Shown: positions 6,968 to 16,641 of the stretch, one piece after another
Layout of the letters: each line of letters opens with the position of its first letter
Position numbering within the stretch: the stretch's first letter is position 1
Source: Planctomycetota bacterium
GTDB taxonomy: Bacteria; Planctomycetota; UBA8742; UBA2392
Assembly (NCBI GenBank): GCA_016722065.1
Contig: JADKGX010000001.1
Location: forward strand, 1,860,001 to 1,924,000
Direction of reading: 5' to 3'
Length of the DNA stretch: 64,000 nucleotides
Made by a program: the position numbers and the translations under genes
Notes under the pieces: generated by a model
The model's database searches: none
Seen by the model: only the letters and a program-made list of their open reading frames with translations
Told to the model about the DNA's origin: nothing

Positions 6968-9900
6968 ATGGCACAGGACACCAAACAGGCGCCTAAACCA
7001 GCCCGAAAACGCCGCGCCTCGCGCTCGGTGTACATCTTTGACAAGACCGCCAATGTCGTGATTCGTACGGGCGGCATTTTTGTGGTGTGCGCGGTGCTTG
7101 GCCTGGTGGCGTTTATCTTCAGCCAGGTGCTGCCGTTGTTTGGCAGCCCCGAGCACGGGGCCCTGGAAGTGAAGGCCGGTGCTGGCTCCGACCGCGTGGT
7201 GTATGCGGGTTTTGATGAATACCGCCGCGTGGCCGTGCGCATTACAGAAAGCGGCCAGGTAGAGATTGCCTCGGCCCTGTCGGGCGAAGTGTTGACCCGC
7301 ACGGCGATTGCAGGGTTGGGCAAAAACCGCGTGACCTGCGCCAGCGTCGCGCTGCTGCCTTACGCCTGGGGCTTCTTTGACAACGTGGCCAACACGCCGC
7401 AGTTTGCCGTGGCCGTGGGCACCAGCGACGGCCGCGTGCTGGCCGGCACGCTGGCTTTCATCACGGATTACATGCGCTTTGAACTGGGCCAGGAACCAGA
7501 CACCCTCAAGGCCCTGCCGGTGCCCAGCGAGGCCGAATTCAAGCGGCCCGACTATCTGCCGCGCACGGCCATTCAAGAGCTCAAGGGCAAACCGTGGGTG
7601 GTGGAGCACCTGGCGGATTTCGGCTTTTACCGATACATGCGCGCCGACATGGTGTTTGACCGCCAAGTCGGGCTGCCCACGACTGGCGAGCCAATCAGCG
7701 CTGTGCAGATCAGCGTCGAGCACGGTGAGCCGGAAGCGGAACTCGAGCAGTTGGTGGGCGCCGTCACGGCCAAGGGGCGCGCGCTGGTCAGCCTGGAAAC
7801 GATCTCGCAAAACGCCATGAGTGGCGAGCGCAACGACCCGGAAAGCCTGTACGCAGGCGAACTCAGCAGCCACGTCGATGGCCCGGCTTCACTGGTGCAG
7901 GTGAATGTGCTGCGCACCGAGGCGCTGTTTGCCACTCGGCGCGGCGTGGTGTACGTGTTTCACCGCAGCAAGGAAAAGGCCACGCGCAACCAGTTTGTAG
8001 TGGCCTACCCGGGTGTTGCCGTGCTGGGTTTTGATGCGCAGGAGGGGCAGGACTGGCGCCAGACAGCCACCGACAGCCGCGATGACGGTGGAACACCCCA
8101 GGGCAAGCTGGAACTTACAGCCATGTCGTACCTGCTGGGTGATTCGACCGTGCTGCTTGGCGACAGCTATGGCGGCGTGCAGGCGTGGTTTGCGGTGCGC
8201 GAAACAGAAGAAGACACCAACCCGCGGTTGCAGCGCATTCGTGCGCTTCCTGGCGGTTCCGGGGCCGTGCTGGGCTTCAGTTCTTCGCATGTTTCAAAGT
8301 CATTCATCACCTGGGACGAAAGCGGGCGCATTCGCGGCATCCACAACACATCGGAACGTGTGTTCTTTGACGTAAAGGCCGAAGGCAAGCCCGTAAGCTG
8401 CACCTATGGCAGCAAGGCCGATGGCGTGCTGTGCCTGGACGACAAAGGCGGCCTGCAGCAGTGGTGGGTGGACCCCGGGCACTCCGAAGTCAGCTTCAAG
8501 ACCCTGTTCGGCAAAGTGTTCTATGAGGGCTACCTGGAGCCCCGCTACGAGTGGCAAAGCCACGCCGGCACCGACGACGTCGAAACCAAACTCAGCATGA
8601 TGCCGCTGATTCTGGGCAGCCTTAAGGGTGGCATGTACGCGCTGTTGTTTGCGCTGCCGCTTGCGGTGCTGGCTGCGATCTATACCTCCGAGTTCATGGC
8701 GCCGCGGTTGCGCAGCGTTATCAAGCCAAGCATGGAGGTCATGGCCAGCCTGCCCAGCGTGGTGCTGGGCTTTTTGGGTGCGCTGTATTTTGCGCCAGAA
8801 GCGGCGCCGAACATGCCTTCGCTTGTGGTGTTTGCGCTGCTGACACCGACCCTGTTCATGTTGTTTGGCTGGATCTTCGGGCAGCTGCCGCCCTACGTGA
8901 CCAAGCGATTCGGGCCGCTGACCACGATTGCCGCACTGGTGGCCGTGCTGGTGTTTGGCGCGGTTGCGGCCTCAACACTTGGGCCGCGCCTGGAATCGCA
9001 CATTTTTCCGGCACTGGAAGGCGCCAATCCGACGCAACTGGAAGCGACGACTTTTCAACCAACCACACAGGAAGCGGCCGTGGCCCTGTCTGCGGGCGAC
9101 TTTCGTTCCTGGACAGACGGCGGGCGGTCCCTGCCGCGCCCCTTGACCACACAAGATGGCACGCTTCTGCCCAAGGGCTGGTGGCTGCCCGGCGGCCACG
9201 CCCTGTTTGCCACGCTGTTGATTCTGCCCTTTGCCCTGTTGGGCGGCCTGCTGCTCAAGCTGGCGCATGCATTTCTGTTCGGTGGCCGGGTCCTGGGCCG
9301 TGAATTGATTGGTCGCGCTGGCAGGCCCAGCCCGCTGGTGCGGCTGCGCACAGTGCTTGCTGGAGGCCAGGGCACGATTCGCCCGGTGTTTGTTGATGTC
9401 GGCTTTTCGCTGGGCTTTGCCCTGCTGGCCTTTGCTGTGGGTGTACTTCTTTCGACGGCGCTTTCCGGGCCGCTGGAGAGCCTGCTGTTTTCCTACGACC
9501 ATCCCACGGCTGGACACGTAGCGGATTTCCGGCGCTGGCTGACCGGGCCCACGGGCTGGAAGTTCAACCAGACCAACTCGCTGATTGTGGGCTTTGCAAT
9601 GGGCTTTGCGGTCATTCCCATCATCTACAGCATTGCCGAAGACGCCCTCAGCAGTGTGCCCAACCAGATGCGCGCGGCCAGCCTGGCCTGCGGGGCATCG
9701 CGCTGGCAGACCGCCATGCGCGTGGTGGTGCCCGCTGCCGCCAGCGGCATTTTCAGTGCCATCGTGATTGGTCTGGGCCGTGCGCTGGGCGAGACCATGA
9801 TTGTGGTGATGGCAGCCGGCGGCACGCCGCTGACCGAACTGCAGCCGCTTTCCGGCTTTCGCAGCCTCAGCGCAGCCATTGCCATTGAAATGCCTGAAGC

Positions 9901-10030
9901 CCCCAAGGACAGCACGCACTACCGCACGCTGTTTCTGGGTGGCCTGCTGTTGTTCCTGATGACCTTTGTGATCAGCACCATGGCCGAGTTTGTGCGCATG
10001 CGTTTGCGCAAGAAGCTAAGCCGCATGTAG
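6968..10030 (+). CDS. pstC: Phosphate ABC transporter permease PstC, very large form
   Basis: Inner-membrane permease subunit. At 1020 residues it is about three times the minimal PstC. One membrane helix (about 28-52) is followed by a roughly 490-residue extracytoplasmic region with repeated G-D-x-x-G-x-V-x-x-W-like strands, suggestive of a beta-propeller. The permease core then begins near residue 545 (MMPLILGSLKGGMYALLFAL). A second hydrophilic insertion lies near 673-737. The EAA loop for the ATPase is near 890 (EDALSSVPNQMRAASLACGA), followed by GLGRALGETMIVVMAAGG. The start was taken at the ATG at 6968, because upstream in-frame codons overlap pstS in another frame. Extended PstC forms are known in some proteobacteria; the job of the extra domain is not known to me. 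Confidence 0.9.
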   Translation: MAQDTKQAPKPARKRRASRSVYIFDKTANVVIRTGGIFVVCAVLGLVAFIFSQVLPLFGSPEHGALEVKAGAGSDRVVYAGFDEYRRVAVRITESGQVEIASALSGEVLTRTAIAGLGKNRVTCASVALLPYAWGFFDNVANTPQFAVAVGTSDGRVLAGTLAFITDYMRFELGQEPDTLKALPVPSEAEFKRPDYLPRTAIQELKGKPWVVEHLADFGFYRYMRADMVFDRQVGLPTTGEPISAVQISVEHGEPEAELEQLVGAVTAKGRALVSLETISQNAMSGERNDPESLYAGELSSHVDGPASLVQVNVLRTEALFATRRGVVYVFHRSKEKATRNQFVVAYPGVAVLGFDAQEGQDWRQTATDSRDDGGTPQGKLELTAMSYLLGDSTVLLGDSYGGVQAWFAVRETEEDTNPRLQRIRALPGGSGAVLGFSSSHVSKSFITWDESGRIRGIHNTSERVFFDVKAEGKPVSCTYGSKADGVLCLDDKGGLQQWWVDPGHSEVSFKTLFGKVFYEGYLEPRYEWQSHAGTDDVETKLSMMPLILGSLKGGMYALLFALPLAVLAAIYTSEFMAPRLRSVIKPSMEVMASLPSVVLGFLGALYFAPEAAPNMPSLVVFALLTPTLFMLFGWIFGQLPPYVTKRFGPLTTIAALVAVLVFGAVAASTLGPRLESHIFPALEGANPTQLEATTFQPTTQEAAVALSAGDFRSWTDGGRSLPRPLTTQDGTLLPKGWWLPGGHALFATLLILPFALLGGLLLKLAHAFLFGGRVLGRELIGRAGRPSPLVRLRTVLAGGQGTIRPVFVDVGFSLGFALLAFAVGVLLSTALSGPLESLLFSYDHPTAGHVADFRRWLTGPTGWKFNQTNSLIVGFAMGFAVIPIIYSIAEDALSSVPNQMRAASLACGASRWQTAMRVVVPAAASGIFSAIVIGLGRALGETMIVVMAAGGTPLTELQPLSGFRSLSAAIAIEMPEAPKDSTHYRTLFLGGLLLFLMTFVISTMAEFVRMRLRKKLSRM

Positions 10031-10044
10031 CCGGCAAGGATTGC

Positions 10045-12417
10045 ATGTCTGGTACCAGCAACATGGCACGGTCTGAAAGCAGCCCAAAACCCGGGGCCAA
10101 GCTGGCACGCGCACGCCGCCAGGCCAGTGGCGAGTCCTTTGTCTGGCTTTCAGGCGGGGCAACGATTCTTGGCGTAGTCATGATTGCGTGGCTGCTGCTG
10201 CTGGTGATCTATGAAGGTGGGCGCACGTTTTGGCCCCGCGAAGTGCTGGCTGTGGCGACGGGCGAAGCGCGATTTCAGCTGGTGGATGCCCAAAGCGGCC
10301 CGGTGTACCTGGACGAAAAAGACCGCCTGGCATTCAAGAAGGGCGCCGGCTTTGAGGGCGTTGACGGCATTGAGCTGCCCCCCAGCACAGTGCCGCGCAA
10401 AGCCACGATCAGTGACTATCGCCGCGACCCGGCGCGTTTTGGCAACCGTGTGCTGACGCTGGTAGACGCCAAAGACCGGCCCTTCAACGACACCCAGGGC
10501 AAGCCCGTGACAGCGGCGGACTTTCTGGCCAGCCCCGCCAAGTACCCTTCGCCCTATGCCGTGCCGCACACGGACGGCACGTTTGTTCCCATTGATCAGG
10601 CACTTGGTGACGACGCTTTGCGCGATCTGGTGTTTGCCATGGGGTCCATTCGCCAGACACGCGACCTGGACCTTCGGGATCTGCCACGCAGGGACGACGG
10701 CACACCCTGGAAGCCCTTTGAGTTGAAGCAGACGCCCCAAGAGATCCTGCTGCGCACGGGCAACAAGGTGGAGGCCCTGGGTGGCGAGCAGGTGTTCTTT
10801 CGCTGGCTGAAACTTGATGTACCGGACGAAGCTGGCTATCGGCGCGGAAACCCCGGCGGCTACAACAACTATGTGTTGCGCGCCGAGGCCGTGGCAGGTG
10901 CGATCGAAATTGAGCGGCTGGAAAAGGGCTTCCTGTGCTGCTTTGTCCTGGATGTCAAAGACGCGGATAAATCACAGCCCGACCAACTGCTGGCCCAGGC
11001 CTCGCGCGACGGCATGCCCAAGGTGTGGGAGGTCTTTCAGCAGCAACTGGAGGAAATGACAGAGCACCGGCAGCAGCGTATTGACGTCGAAAAACACGAG
11101 ATTGGCGATGTCAACGCGCGCATGAAAGACCTTGAACACTCGCTGATCCTGGCGCGCTACCAGCATCGCGATTCGGGGGGCATGGTCACGGCGTTGAATC
11201 GCCTGGCCGATGCATACACCCAATGGTCGCGCCTGGAGCCCGCCGCAGCGCCCGATACCAACGACGAGTCCTGGGGCCAGATGACAGCGGCCTGGCGCGA
11301 GCAGATGGACGCGACCGTCGAAACCTGGCGCGGGCAACTGGCCCCGCTGGGATTGACCAGCACCGAGCAAACAGTGCTTGAAGAGGTCGTGGCAGACCAA
11401 GGCAAGCGCGCCGACTTGCAGGCCGGGCCCTATGCGGTCTTGCGCCGCAAGGTCGACCGCATGAAGGCGCGCGAGCTGGCCGTGACCTACACCATCCGCA
11501 CACTGGATGGACGCACCGCCGAACTGCCCGTGGCGCAAGTCGTGCGGGCCTACCAGCCCAACGATATCGGCTTTTTTGGCAAGCTGGGGGTCTACGGTTC
11601 GCGCACGGCCGAATACCTGTTTGACGACCCGCGCGAGGCCAACACGGAAGGCGGCATCTTTCCGGTCATCATTGGCACGCTGATCATGACGCTGCTGATG
11701 AGCATTGCCGTGGTGCCGCTGGGCGTCATGGCCGCGCTGTATCTGCGCGAGTACGCCAAGCAGGGCTGGATAGTTTCGCTGGTGCGCATTTCAGTGAACA
11801 ACCTGGCCGGCGTGCCCAGCATTGTGTTCGGTATCTTCGGGCTTGGGTTCTTCTGCGTCATGACCGGCGGAACCGTCGACTCCTGGCTGTACCCAGAAAC
11901 CCTGCCTAACCCGACTTTCGGCGGAGGCGGTGTGCTGTGGGCCTCGCTGACACTGGCGCTGCTGACCGTGCCCGTCGTGATTGTCAGCACCGAAGAAGCC
12001 TTGATCGCCGTGCCTTCCAGCCAGCGCGAGGCCAGCCTGGGCGCGGGTGCCTCACGCTGGCAGACGATCCGGCGCGTGATTCTGCCCCAGGCCATGCCGG
12101 GCATCATGACGGGTTTGATTCTGGCCATGGCGCGGGGTGCGGGCGAGGTGGCGCCGCTGATGCTGGTGGGGGCGGTCAAGCTGGCACCGGACCTGCCTGT
12201 TGATGCCAGCAGCCCGTTTGTGCACCTGCAGCGCAAGTTCATGCACCTGGGCTTTCATATCTACGATGTGGGCTTTCAAAGCCCCGACGTGGACAACACC
12301 AAACCGCTGGTCTTTACCACCACGCTGGTGCTGATTGCGCTGGTGGCGGTGATGAACGTGTTTGCCATTCGCATCCGTAACCGCATTCGCAGGCGTCTGA
12401 AATCCAGCCAGGTCTAA
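10045..12417 (+). CDS. pstA: Phosphate ABC transporter permease PstA, very large form
   Basis: Second Pst permease subunit, 790 residues against a usual 280-300. There is one membrane helix at about 35-58. A large extracytoplasmic region of about 470 residues includes a charged coiled-coil stretch near 332-372. The permease core starts near 538 (FPVIIGTLIMTLLMSIAVVP). The EAA loop reads EEALIAVPSSQREASLGAGA, followed by GEVAPLMLVGAVK and a final helix. AAGGA precedes the ATG at 10045 by five bases, and pstC ends 14 bp upstream, so translation is closely linked. PstA and PstC form the membrane channel driven by PstB. The paired enlargement of both permeases suggests that their periplasmic parts interact; that is inference. 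Confidence 0.92.
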   Translation: MSGTSNMARSESSPKPGAKLARARRQASGESFVWLSGGATILGVVMIAWLLLLVIYEGGRTFWPREVLAVATGEARFQLVDAQSGPVYLDEKDRLAFKKGAGFEGVDGIELPPSTVPRKATISDYRRDPARFGNRVLTLVDAKDRPFNDTQGKPVTAADFLASPAKYPSPYAVPHTDGTFVPIDQALGDDALRDLVFAMGSIRQTRDLDLRDLPRRDDGTPWKPFELKQTPQEILLRTGNKVEALGGEQVFFRWLKLDVPDEAGYRRGNPGGYNNYVLRAEAVAGAIEIERLEKGFLCCFVLDVKDADKSQPDQLLAQASRDGMPKVWEVFQQQLEEMTEHRQQRIDVEKHEIGDVNARMKDLEHSLILARYQHRDSGGMVTALNRLADAYTQWSRLEPAAAPDTNDESWGQMTAAWREQMDATVETWRGQLAPLGLTSTEQTVLEEVVADQGKRADLQAGPYAVLRRKVDRMKARELAVTYTIRTLDGRTAELPVAQVVRAYQPNDIGFFGKLGVYGSRTAEYLFDDPREANTEGGIFPVIIGTLIMTLLMSIAVVPLGVMAALYLREYAKQGWIVSLVRISVNNLAGVPSIVFGIFGLGFFCVMTGGTVDSWLYPETLPNPTFGGGGVLWASLTLALLTVPVVIVSTEEALIAVPSSQREASLGAGASRWQTIRRVILPQAMPGIMTGLILAMARGAGEVAPLMLVGAVKLAPDLPVDASSPFVHLQRKFMHLGFHIYDVGFQSPDVDNTKPLVFTTTLVLIALVAVMNVFAIRIRNRIRRRLKSSQV

Positions 12418-12441
12418 CGCCACAGGCAGAAGGAAATTACC

Positions 12442-13308
12442 GTGGGTATTGCCATGAGTGCAGAAACCAACGCCCGGCCAGACACCGCCCAGCGCAGCCA
12501 GCCGCTGATTCGCACCGACAGCATGATCAGCGAAGCGGAAGACCCGGCTGCACTGGAACCGGCGGTTCGCGTGCGCGACTTCAATCTTTGGTACGGCAAA
12601 CACCAGGCGCTGAAGGGCATCAACCTGACCTTTCCGCGCAATCGCGTGACGGCGTTGATCGGCCCCAGTGGCTGCGGCAAAAGCACGCTGCTGCGCAACA
12701 TCAACCGCATGAACGACCTGATCGATAACGTGCGCACCGAAGGCAGTGTGCTGCTGGGCGAAGACGACATCTTTGATGCCAACCAGGACGTGATTGAGCT
12801 GCGCCGCCGCTGCGGGATGGTGTTTCAAAAGAGCAACCCGTTTCCCAAGTCGATCTTTGAAAACGTGATCTACGCCAACCGCATCGCCGGCGAACGCAAC
12901 AAGAAGAAGCTGGCCGAAACGGTGGAACGCTGCCTCAAGCGCACGGCCCTTTGGGAAGAAGTCAGCCACCGCCTGAATGACAACGCCACGGCCCTGTCCG
13001 GTGGCCAGCAACAACGGCTGTGCATTGCGCGTGCGATTGCCAACGAGCCCGAAGTGCTGCTGATGGACGAGCCCTGCTCTGCCCTTGACCCCGTGGCCAC
13101 GGCCAAGATTGAGGAATTGATTCTGGACCTGCGCCAGAACTACACCGTGATTATCGTGACCCACAACATGCAGCAGGCCGCCCGGGTGGCGGACTTCACG
13201 GCCTTCATGTACCTGGGTGAACTGGTGGAGTATGGCCCGACCAGCGAAATGTTCCTCAAGCCGCGCAAGCGCCAGACCGAAGACTATCTGACCGGCCGGT
13301 TCGGATAG
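12442..13308 (+). CDS. pstB: Phosphate ABC transporter ATP-binding protein
   Basis: Cytoplasmic ATPase of the Pst system, 288 residues. It has Walker [11 protein letters not shown], the PstB-typical [18 protein letters not shown]-loop, the ABC signature [14 protein letters not shown], Walker [14 protein letters not shown] and the H-loop [15 protein letters not shown]. The GTG at 12442 is preferred over the ATG at 12454, because AAGGA lies eight bases before it. The first 45 residues are an extra low-complexity N-terminal stretch. It closes the operon. No phoU follows, which is unusual, because the next gene is convergent after 6 bp. Confidence 0.97.
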   Translation: MGIAMSAETNARPDTAQRSQPLIRTDSMISEAEDPAALEPAVRVRDFNLWYGKHQALKGINLTFPRNRVTALIGPSGCGKSTLLRNINRMNDLIDNVRTEGSVLLGEDDIFDANQDVIELRRRCGMVFQKSNPFPKSIFENVIYANRIAGERNKKKLAETVERCLKRTALWEEVSHRLNDNATALSGGQQQRLCIARAIANEPEVLLMDEPCSALDPVATAKIEELILDLRQNYTVIIVTHNMQQAARVADFTAFMYLGELVEYGPTSEMFLKPRKRQTEDYLTGRFG

Positions 13309-13314
13309 CCGCGG

Positions 13315-14082
13315 CTACTGCATGGCTCTTGCCAGCGGGCCGTCCAGCAGCTCGTGAATGTCCTCACTTGTGCTGAAGTATACGCCGCTGATCTGGATGA
13401 AAATCACCCGTGCGCCTTTGCGCGCCAGCAACCGGTTACCCACCGGCCCGTTGGGTCCGATGATCGTGATGAAGTGCGACTCATCGCCCCACCGAAACAA
13501 ATCGTCGTGGGTCTCCTCGCGAAAGCCGTCGCCGGCCATGCTGGTGCCAATCCCGCCGCCGATTTTGCCGCCGGTGTAGCCGGCCTTTGCATCGCTGGTG
13601 TTCTTTTCGACCGTCAGGGTGCAGGTGATATACAGCTCGTCGTTGTGCTCGTAGTCGTAGGAAAGCTCGTAACTGCCGCTCAGGGTTTTGTCGTAGCTGG
13701 ACTTCTCCAGGGCCCGGTTGACCTGGTATTCCGGAATCCACTCACTCAGGTCGTCTATCGTGAACAGCTTGGCCCGTTCCGCACTGGTCAGCGGGCGGGT
13801 CTCGGTTGAGGTGTTCATCAACAAACCAAGGCCCACCAGTCCGGCCAGCCCGACAAACATGCACGCGCCAATGATCAGCAAAACCTTCAACGTGCCGGTC
13901 TTGCGCCGTGGCGGGTAGGCAGAGGGCCCATAGGGCGGGTACGGACCCGGCGGCATGCCGGGCGTCGCAAAGGGCATCGGACCCGGCGGGGCAGGGTAGC
14001 TCGCCTGCACAGGGCCCGGCGCCCCCGCAACGGGGTATTGCGTTCGATTGGGGCGTGCCTCCCAGGGTGGCAGTTCGGCCAT
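13315..14082 (-). CDS. Membrane-anchored hypothetical protein with Pro-rich N-terminus
   Basis: 255 residues, not recognised. Residues 1-60 are Pro/Gly/Tyr-rich and probably disordered in the cytoplasm. A single membrane helix follows at about 66-90 (VLLIIGACMFVGLAGLVGLG). Residues 95-255 form an extracytoplasmic domain containing DDLSEWIPEYQVNRALEKSS, a predicted beta-rich segment, a Gly-rich stretch and an ARKGARVIFIQISGVY strand. The layout resembles many single-pass proteins with a Pro-rich tail. It is convergent with pstB after 6 bp. No operon partner is evident. Confidence 0.75.
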   Translation of the reverse strand: MAELPPWEARPNRTQYPVAGAPGPVQASYPAPPGPMPFATPGMPPGPYPPYGPSAYPPRRKTGTLKVLLIIGACMFVGLAGLVGLGLLMNTSTETRPLTSAERAKLFTIDDLSEWIPEYQVNRALEKSSYDKTLSGSYELSYDYEHNDELYITCTLTVEKNTSDAKAGYTGGKIGGGIGTSMAGDGFREETHDDLFRWGDESHFITIIGPNGPVGNRLLARKGARVIFIQISGVYFSTSEDIHELLDGPLARAMQ

Positions 14083-14167
14083 GGCTGGATTCTAGCGGCT
14101 CTGCGCCATGCAGGAAACGATGTGTCACTGTTGAGCACCAGATCGGCGGGGCTGCTATAACCGGGGC

Positions 14168-15703
14168 ATGATCTGCAAAGTACAGGCTGCCGGCATTGCC
14201 GGTATTGCCGCCATGCCCGTAGAGGTGGAAGTAGACGGCTCGCGCGGCGAACCCGAGTTTCTGGTCGTTGGCCTGCCGGATAAATCGATCAACGAATCGC
14301 GCGAACGCGTGCGTGCGGCAATTGAGAACGCGGGCTACGACTTTCCGCTGCAGCGCATTACCGTCAACCTCGCGCCTGCGGACCTCAAGAAGGAAGGCCC
14401 CAGCTACGACCTGCCCATTGCCGTGGGCCTGATGACGGTGAACCACCAGATTGACCCAGGTGCCGTGGCGCGCCATGGCGTGATCGGCGAACTGGCCCTG
14501 GATGGCCGGGTGCGAAGAGTGGCGGGTGTGCTGCCGATTGTGCTTGAGTTGAAAAAGCGCCACATGCGCAGTGTGATTGTGCCGATCGACAACGCCCCCG
14601 AGGCCGCAGTCGTCGACGGCATTGACGTGATTCCAGTGGGCCACTTGCGAGAGGTGGTGGGCTTCATCAATGGCAACCTGGCCATTGAGCCTTACCGCAT
14701 CGATGTGGAAGCGTTCTTTGAGCAGGCCCAGAGTTACGGTGCGGATTATGTTGACGTGCGCGGCCAGGAGTCGGCCAAACGTGCGCTGATGATTGCGGCC
14801 GCCGGCGGCCACAACGTGCTGATGATCGGCAACCCCGGCGTAGGCAAAAGCATGCTCAGCAAGCGGCTTCCCACCGTGTTGCCGCGCATGACGCTGGAAG
14901 AAGCCCTGGAAACAACCAAGATTTACAGTGTGGCCGGCGAAGTGACGCGCGAAAACCCGTTGGTCACACAGCGGCCGTTTCGCAGCCCGCACCACACCAT
15001 CAGCGACGCCGGCATGATCGGCGGCGGCACCAACCCGCGGCCGGGCGAAATCAGCATGGCTCACAACGGCGTGCTGTTTCTGGACGAGTTTCCCGAGTTC
15101 AACCGCAAGACACTGGAGGTCATGCGCCAGCCCCTGGAAGACGGCACCGTCACCATCAGCCGGGCCTCTGGCAGCGTGACCTTTCCGGCGCGCCTGATGA
15201 TGGTGGCGGCCATGAACCCCTGCCCTTGCGGCTATCTGGGCCACCCCAGCAAGCCCTGTTCGTGCACGCCGCGTATGATTGCCGGCTATCGTTCGCGCAT
15301 ATCAGGGCCCTTGCTGGACCGCATTGATATTCACCTGGAAGTGCCAGCCGTGGACCTGAAGGAGCTTTCCGGCACCCGTACCGGGCTGAGCAGCAGCGAA
15401 ATGCGCGCCCAGGTGCAGGCTGCACGCGACCGCCAGACCAGCCGCTTCGGCGGCAACCAGCGCACCCTGCACAGCAACGCCGCCATGACCGACCAGGACG
15501 TCAGCCGGCTGGCTGCGCTGGCGCCACCAGTCAAGGTGCTGTTGGACCAGGCCATGGAGGCGCTGCAATTGTCGGCCAGGGCCTACACGCGCATCCGAAA
15601 AATCGCCCGCACGATTGCCGACCTTGAGGGCGCAGCCGACATCGGCCCCGACCACGTCACCGAAGCCATTGGCTATCGCACCCTGGACAGGGCAGGACAC
15701 TGA
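14168..15703 (+). CDS. comM: YifB/ComM family Mg-chelatase-like AAA+ ATPase
   Basis: 511 residues with the three-part ComM layout: an N-terminal ChlI-like domain (residues 1-165), a central AAA+ domain with Walker A GNPGVGKSML near 222 and Walker B LFLDEFPEFNRKTLEVMRQP, and the C-terminal Mg-chelatase lid domain. A small Cys cluster (PCPCGYLGHPSKPCSC) is typical of the family. In naturally transformable bacteria ComM is a hexameric helicase promoting branch migration during recombination; in other lineages its role is unproven. The next gene starts only 2 bp after its stop, so the two probably form an operon. Confidence 0.93.
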   Translation: MICKVQAAGIAGIAAMPVEVEVDGSRGEPEFLVVGLPDKSINESRERVRAAIENAGYDFPLQRITVNLAPADLKKEGPSYDLPIAVGLMTVNHQIDPGAVARHGVIGELALDGRVRRVAGVLPIVLELKKRHMRSVIVPIDNAPEAAVVDGIDVIPVGHLREVVGFINGNLAIEPYRIDVEAFFEQAQSYGADYVDVRGQESAKRALMIAAAGGHNVLMIGNPGVGKSMLSKRLPTVLPRMTLEEALETTKIYSVAGEVTRENPLVTQRPFRSPHHTISDAGMIGGGTNPRPGEISMAHNGVLFLDEFPEFNRKTLEVMRQPLEDGTVTISRASGSVTFPARLMMVAAMNPCPCGYLGHPSKPCSCTPRMIAGYRSRISGPLLDRIDIHLEVPAVDLKELSGTRTGLSSSEMRAQVQAARDRQTSRFGGNQRTLHSNAAMTDQDVSRLAALAPPVKVLLDQAMEALQLSARAYTRIRKIARTIADLEGAADIGPDHVTEAIGYRTLDRAGH

Positions 15704-15705
15704 CC

Positions 15706-16641
15706 GTGACGAACCCAGTTGCCGCGACAGACAAACCAGGGATCCTGTTGACGGGCGCCACTGGCTATGTGGGCGGCCTCCTGCTTCCACGGCTGCTGCA
15801 TCGCTGTGCTGCCGTGCGTTGCCTGGTGCGGGACCCGGCCCGGTTTGTTGCTGCCCCCGGAGTAGAGGTCGCCAAGGGCGACGTGCTGGAACCTGCATCG
15901 CTGGACGCGGCGTTGGCCGGTATCGAGACCGCCTATTACCTGGTGCATCTGATGGCGAGTTCGCGCCGGTTTGAAGACGACGACCGCCAGGCCGCGCGCA
16001 ACTTCGCCGCCGCAGCGAGCAAAGCCGGCGTGCGAAGAATCATCTACCTGGGCGGGCTGGGCGACGAAAGCGACCCCCGGCTTTCGCCGCACCTGCGATC
16101 GCGCCACGAAGTCGGGCGAGTGCTGGCCGAGACGGGGGTGCAGGTGATTGAGTTTCGCGCCAGCATCGTCATTGGCGCTGGCAGCTTCTCGTTCGAGTTG
16201 ATCCGCACGCTGACGAACCGATTGCCGCTGATGATCTTCCCCCGCTGGCTGGGCACGCCGGTGCAGCCCATTGCCGTGGACGACGTGCTGGAATATCTGC
16301 TTGCGGCCATGGACCTGCCGCCCGGGCCCAGCCGGGTGTTTGAGGTCGGCAGCCCGGATGTGACCAGCTATGGCGGCCTGATTCGTGAGTACGCCCGGCA
16401 AACCGGCAAGTGGCGCGTGCTGATTCCGGTGCCTGTGTTGACGCCCTATCTCTCCAGCCTGTGGCTGTCCTTGGTCACGCCCACTCGAGCCGAGGTAGGG
16501 CGAATCCTGATTGAAGGTCTGCGCAACCCGATGGTCGTCAAGGACATGTCTGCCAGGCAGGTTTTTGCGACGCGCCCTGTCACGGTTGCGCAAGCCGTGC
16601 AGCAGGCGTTGGCCCCCGGCGTCAAAGGCCGCGTCGGTTAG
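15706..16641 (+). CDS. NAD(P)-binding NmrA/SDR-type protein
   Basis: 311 residues with an N-terminal Rossmann fold (GILLTGATGYVGGLLLPRLL) and VRCLVRDPAR following beta-2, as in atypical short-chain dehydrogenases of the NmrA/YbjT kind. The segment IIYLGGLGDES replaces the usual catalytic Tyr-x-x-x-Lys region, so redox catalysis is uncertain. It may be a nucleotide-sensing or quinone/lipid-related enzyme. The GTG start at 15706 lies 2 bp after the comM stop. Its 3' end overlaps the convergent SulP gene by 4 bp. Substrate unknown. Confidence 0.8.
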   Translation: MTNPVAATDKPGILLTGATGYVGGLLLPRLLHRCAAVRCLVRDPARFVAAPGVEVAKGDVLEPASLDAALAGIETAYYLVHLMASSRRFEDDDRQAARNFAAAASKAGVRRIIYLGGLGDESDPRLSPHLRSRHEVGRVLAETGVQVIEFRASIVIGAGSFSFELIRTLTNRLPLMIFPRWLGTPVQPIAVDDVLEYLLAAMDLPPGPSRVFEVGSPDVTSYGGLIREYARQTGKWRVLIPVPVLTPYLSSLWLSLVTPTRAEVGRILIEGLRNPMVVKDMSARQVFATRPVTVAQAVQQALAPGVKGRVG

